NCBI GenBank assembly: GCA_046046915.1
Contig: JBJOIT010000077.1
Location: 1 to 8,783 of the forward strand
From: JBEEJZ01 sp046046915
Lineage (GTDB): Bacteria > Pseudomonadota > Gammaproteobacteria > Burkholderiales > Burkholderiaceae_C
DNA length: 8,783 nucleotides
Direction of reading: 5' to 3'
Below, piece by piece: positions 6,104 through 8,783 of this stretch. Both the position numbers and the translations under genes were made by a program. Under the pieces are notes generated by a model. That model saw only the letters and a program-made list of their open reading frames with translations. It did no database searches and was not told where the DNA came from. Numbering within the stretch: the stretch's first letter is position 1; each line of letters opens with the position of its first letter.

Positions 6104-7870
6104 TTAAGGACTTGCCGGTGGGCGCGAGTATCCCATCCACTCCGGAAATTTGGGTTTTTTGACAGTAACCCAATGCAGAAGCGCTGCAGCAAGAAGAAAG
6201 CCGCAGGTGGTGGTCATATATACCGGCGTGGGGGATTGCTCGTACAGGTTCGCAATTTGCAATCCAATCAGGACCGCGATTCCGGTTGTGATTGCAATTT
6301 CTTCAAATAATAGCCCTCGGAATGTGGATGGCTCTCTATTCATCATGATGTCCTGTAATAGACCTCCCCCAGTACAGGAAAGTGCTGCACAAAACGGTAC
6401 CCAATACCAAGGTAACTGAGCAATCACGGCCACATAAGCGCCATTGACCGCAATAATTGAAAAACCAATCAGCTCTGACCAATACCGTACACGAGCACTC
6501 ACCAAAATATCAGCAGAAGTACCGCCGCGGCGGATCAGTAGCGATGCAGCTAGAACCACGAAAAAAATACCAACCGGATACTCCCACTGACTCATGAAAT
6601 AAAAAGGTAGTCTTTCATTTCCTATGAGCGTGTCTCGTATGGCTCCCCCTCCCATGCTTGAAGCCATCGCCACAATCAGGCGACCCCATAATCCGTATCC
6701 CATATCGATCGCGAGTATGGTCGCAGAAACTGCAAATGCGAGGGTTCCCATCAACACGACAAATCCAAATATTTCCGATCCGAAAACCGTTTTGACGTAA
6801 TGTACTGTCGAGGTGGTTTGACTCCTGAGTTTCCATTTCAATGAATCTGGTGAGCCAGATGCCAATTCAGGGTCGCTATGCAAGCTGTTCCAAATGCGAT
6901 GGGTCCAAATGGCAGGTGGCTGAGGTGTTTGCTCGCCATGCCCGATCATGGTCTGGACTGCATCCTCATAACGCTTCAGGTCGAGAAGTCCGAATTTATT
7001 GTCATTCGGCAACAGTGTGAGCACTGTTTCGAGCATGTGTCTTTGATGTTCCTGATCGACCGAGCTGTCTAGTCGTTGAACAGTTTCCAAGGCCAATGTA
7101 GGCGCTTGACGTGCATCTGCCCATCCTTTTTTTAGTGCATACAGGAAATGCACAAGCTGACGCTGAAAGTCTGCTTGCCCTAACCGTGCAGACAGCACGT
7201 ACAAGCCATCTTCAATGTGAGGGATGCCAAACTGTTCAGGCGTGATGATGGTGAGGTCTGTCGCTAGGATACCTGATTTGAGAATTTTCCAGTACTCGTT
7301 GTAACCCATGGCCGTGACGCACGGCAGTACCTTGTTAATCAGGTCTGCGCCATCCGATTGTTGGGCGACAAGCTTTACGGCATTTCTTGGTACGCCCACA
7401 CGCCTGACGACCTCTGCAACCACATGTTCGTCGCCTAAGTTCCAAACGCCAATTTTTTTATCCTGGAGATCTTTCGCAGTGTATATGCCCGCATCTGCCC
7501 TACAGATAATAGAGAGTGAAGAGCCATTAAATATCTGAGCAATATTAGTGACTTCTTTGCCTGATTTGGAATGTTCCCAAGCGTTGTCAAGCCAAGAGAG
7601 TGCAATATCTGCCCGGCCTTCTTGAATTTCTGTGATCGGATTGATATTGGGCCCGCCACTGATGATTTCGATCTGAATGCCTTGAGCCTCAAAATACTTC
7701 CTGGCCTGTGCCACATACAGACCGGCAAATTGGGCTTGATGCTTCCAGAGTAGTTGTACCCGAAGTGTCGTGGTAGAAGGTTGATCTGCTGTGGCCCTTC
7801 CCGAGGGCAGCAGCATTTGAAATATAAGAAAAACGGCGAGCAAAAACGATTTCACAAAAATAGTATTCAT
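6104..7870 (-). CDS. Fusion of a periplasmic NMT1/THI5-type substrate-binding domain to a TRIC/UPF0126 seven-helix membrane domain
   Basis: The 588-residue protein has two modules. Residues 1–28 form a signal peptide (Lys in MNTIFVKS, a long hydrophobic core, ATA before DQ). Residues about 35–318 are an NMT1/THI5-like binding domain: WKHQAQFAG (42–50), GGPNINP (72–78), EGRADIALSW, IAQIFNGSS and the late GYNEYW (189–194). This fold binds thiamine precursors, riboflavin-like or other small organic ligands. A polar linker (about 320–362) leads to a complete TRIC/UPF0126 domain with seven predicted helices near 366–388, 390–405, 431–446, 466–484, 486–503, 521–540 and 549–568. Both internal repeats are present: SSMGGGAIRD with the triplet at 407–409, and SCTGGGLLQD with the triplet at 501–503. 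Relatives of the second module are called cation channels or glycine transporters. ATG 7870 was preferred to ATG 7906 because it begins directly at the signal peptide, though neither has a good ribosome binding site. G+C is visibly lower than in neighbours. No ABC partner genes are adjacent. Confidence 0.9.
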   Translation of the reverse strand: MNTIFVKSFLLAVFLIFQMLLPSGRATADQPSTTTLRVQLLWKHQAQFAGLYVAQARKYFEAQGIQIEIISGGPNINPITEIQEGRADIALSWLDNAWEHSKSGKEVTNIAQIFNGSSLSIICRADAGIYTAKDLQDKKIGVWNLGDEHVVAEVVRRVGVPRNAVKLVAQQSDGADLINKVLPCVTAMGYNEYWKILKSGILATDLTIITPEQFGIPHIEDGLYVLSARLGQADFQRQLVHFLYALKKGWADARQAPTLALETVQRLDSSVDQEHQRHMLETVLTLLPNDNKFGLLDLKRYEDAVQTMIGHGEQTPQPPAIWTHRIWNSLHSDPELASGSPDSLKWKLRSQTTSTVHYVKTVFGSEIFGFVVLMGTLAFAVSATILAIDMGYGLWGRLIVAMASSMGGGAIRDTLIGNERLPFYFMSQWEYPVGIFFVVLAASLLIRRGGTSADILVSARVRYWSELIGFSIIAVNGAYVAVIAQLPWYWVPFCAALSCTGGGLLQDIMMNREPSTFRGLLFEEIAITTGIAVLIGLQIANLYEQSPTPVYMTTTCGFLLAAALLHWVTVKKPKFPEWMGYSRPPASP

Positions 7871-8106
7871 TTTTCTTGCTTCTATTTTCAGATATGAACA
7901 ATTCATGCCGCGCCAATTCTGTGGGCCAGTTGTGGTGCCAAGACTCTTGAGCTTGAGAACCTGGTCTGCTAAGTGGCGCCCCTACTGTACCCAAAGTGCG
8001 CAATGCATAGGTGCGCGTTTCAGAGAAGTGGCCTTGTTCAGTTGACCTCGTGGGTGTTCTATGGAAGGTGACAACCGGTGTGTGCTTCCGTTGACTTCTT
8101 CGGTTG
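7871..8106. other. Intergenic region between mfd and the fusion gene
   Basis: These 236 bp separate the mfd stop from the fusion-gene start, both on the minus strand. The gap is long enough for an independent promoter. A possible minus-strand pair, TTGGCG then TATCTG at 16 bp spacing near 7890–7917, is poor and would put the transcript start just before ATG 7870. No strong hairpin with a T-tract was seen after mfd. No thiamine pyrophosphate riboswitch elements were recognised despite the thiamine-precursor-type binding domain downstream. One copy of the 20-bp repeat lies at 7998–8017. Confidence 0.5.
7998..8017 (+). repeat. Right copy of an imperfect 20-bp direct repeat flanking the fusion gene
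   Basis: The sequence GCGCAATGCATAGGTGCGCG is the partner of the copy at 6032–6051 (17 of 20 identical, same orientation). The first nine bases and last six are identical, and the differences fall in the loop between the GCGCA and TGCGC arms. Outside the 20 bp the similarity fades. Confidence 0.4.
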
Positions 8107-8783
8107 CTATGCCTCCACAATAGGTTGCCCCAATGCCCGAAGCACATCGCGCACCATCTGTGCTCGGTCTTTGGGGTCGGGCAGGGGGCGTTCGATGCGC
8201 AATTTTTCATTGCCGGCCAGCTTGATGTGCTTGTTTTTCTGAATCATCTCGATGATGCGCATGGGCTCCACCGGTGGGTTCTTTCTGAAGGTGATGGTGA
8301 TCACGCCGGGTGCGGCATCGACCTTCACCACACCGTAGGGGCGCGCCAATACGCGCAGGCGGTGCACGTCGATGAGCGTTTGCGCTTGGGCCGGCAATTT
8401 GCCGAATCGGTCCACAATTTCTTCTAGCAAGCTGTCAATCTGATCGGTGGTTTTGGCCGTGGCCAGTTTTTTGTAAAAACTCAGGCGCAGGTGCACGTCG
8501 CCGCAGTAGTCGTCGGGCAGTAAAGCGGGGGCATGCAGGTTGATATCGGTTGTGACGTTGAGAGGACTTAACAGATCTGGCTCGATGCCGGCTTTGAGGC
8601 AGCGCACCGCCTCGCTCAGCATCTCGTTGTAGAGCTGAAAACCCACTTCGAGCATGTTGCCGCTCTGGTTTTCGCCCAGCACCTCGCCGGCGCCGCGAAT
8701 TTCGAGGTCATGCATGGCCAGGTAAAAGCCGCTGCCCAGTTCTTCCATTTGCTGAATGGCGTCCAGCCGTTGCTGGGCCTGCT
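8107..8783 (-). CDS. mfd: Transcription-repair coupling factor, C-terminal part
   Basis: Mfd is a DNA translocase that pushes stalled RNA polymerase off damaged DNA and recruits UvrA for nucleotide excision repair. Only the last 225 or so codons are in the window, because the gene enters from the right edge with its frame open. The visible part begins in the conserved QQMEELGSGFYLAMHDLEIR stretch, continues with GAGEVLGENQSGNM and GFQLYNEMLSEAV, and then gives the C-terminal D7 domain, including APALLPDDYCGDVHLRLSFY and VDRFGKLPAQAQTL. D7 is known to hold the UvrA-binding surface masked until RNA polymerase is engaged. The end (LRALGQPIVEA) looks natural. The helicase motifs lie beyond the window. 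It is the first gene of the minus-strand run mfd – fusion gene – serB. Confidence 0.97.
   Translation of the reverse strand, partial: QAQQRLDAIQQMEELGSGFYLAMHDLEIRGAGEVLGENQSGNMLEVGFQLYNEMLSEAVRCLKAGIEPDLLSPLNVTTDINLHAPALLPDDYCGDVHLRLSFYKKLATAKTTDQIDSLLEEIVDRFGKLPAQAQTLIDVHRLRVLARPYGVVKVDAAPGVITITFRKNPPVEPMRIIEMIQKNKHIKLAGNEKLRIERPLPDPKDRAQMVRDVLRALGQPIVEA

Noticed and set aside
5238..6107. Long plus-strand open frame of 289 codons opposite serB
   Set aside because: It is fully antisense to serB, whose catalytic motifs are complete, and its translation is rich in His, Gln and Gly without any domain. It is a shadow caused by high G+C.
7871..8106. Possible TPP riboswitch before the THI5-type gene
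   Set aside because: The binding-domain family prompted the search, but the conserved CTGAGA and ACC-TGATCTGG-type segments were not found on the minus strand.
8072..8106. Inverted repeat CAACCG / CGGTTG just after mfd as a terminator
   Set aside because: The stem is six base pairs with a 23-base loop and there is no T-tract on the transcribed strand.
7689..8210. Minus-strand open frame across the mfd–fusion gene gap
   Set aside because: It overlaps the 3' end of mfd and the 5' end of the fusion gene in a different frame, and has no recognisable sequence or start signal.

Overview
The window looks like chromosome from a betaproteobacterium of the order Burkholderiales, most likely Comamonadaceae-like. 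This rests on high G+C, the style of the SerB, Mfd, Nth and TrxC proteins, and an mfd–serB neighbourhood. The placement is inferred from protein style, not from a database match. Most of the window is ordinary housekeeping sequence, with one clear exception at 6104–7870.

Left part (1–3478). The plus strand opens with the tail of a BtuC/FecCD-type ABC permease, translationally coupled (ATGA overlap) to its BtuD/FecE-type ATPase. Together they form the membrane engine of a cobalamin, haem or siderophore importer whose binding protein would lie upstream. Endonuclease III (nth, minus strand) converges on the ATPase. It diverges from a plus-strand PLP-dependent aminotransferase of the 2-aminoadipate aminotransferase/MocR-like type, which is followed at 9 bp by an unrecognised 84-residue protein.

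Middle part (3460–5990). A minus-strand DEAD-box RNA helicase of RhlE type overlaps the 3' end of the small gene by 19 bp. It diverges from trxC (thioredoxin 2 with its zinc-binding N-terminus). trxC in turn converges on serB (phosphoserine phosphatase, minus strand).

Right part (5991–8783). The minus strand reads mfd (3' part only), then a large gene of visibly lower G+C, then serB. The middle gene encodes a two-module protein of about 588 residues. A signal peptide and a periplasmic NMT1/THI5-type substrate-binding domain are fused to a complete seven-helix TRIC/UPF0126 membrane domain, with both glycine-rich GGG hallmarks present. No ABC permease or ATPase lies beside it. The binding domain may therefore deliver ligand to, or gate, the membrane domain in the same chain. 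This is the most interesting object in the window. It appears to have been inserted between mfd and serB, and an imperfect 20-bp direct repeat lies on each side of it.

No tRNA, rRNA, CRISPR array, insertion sequence or riboswitch could be recognised.
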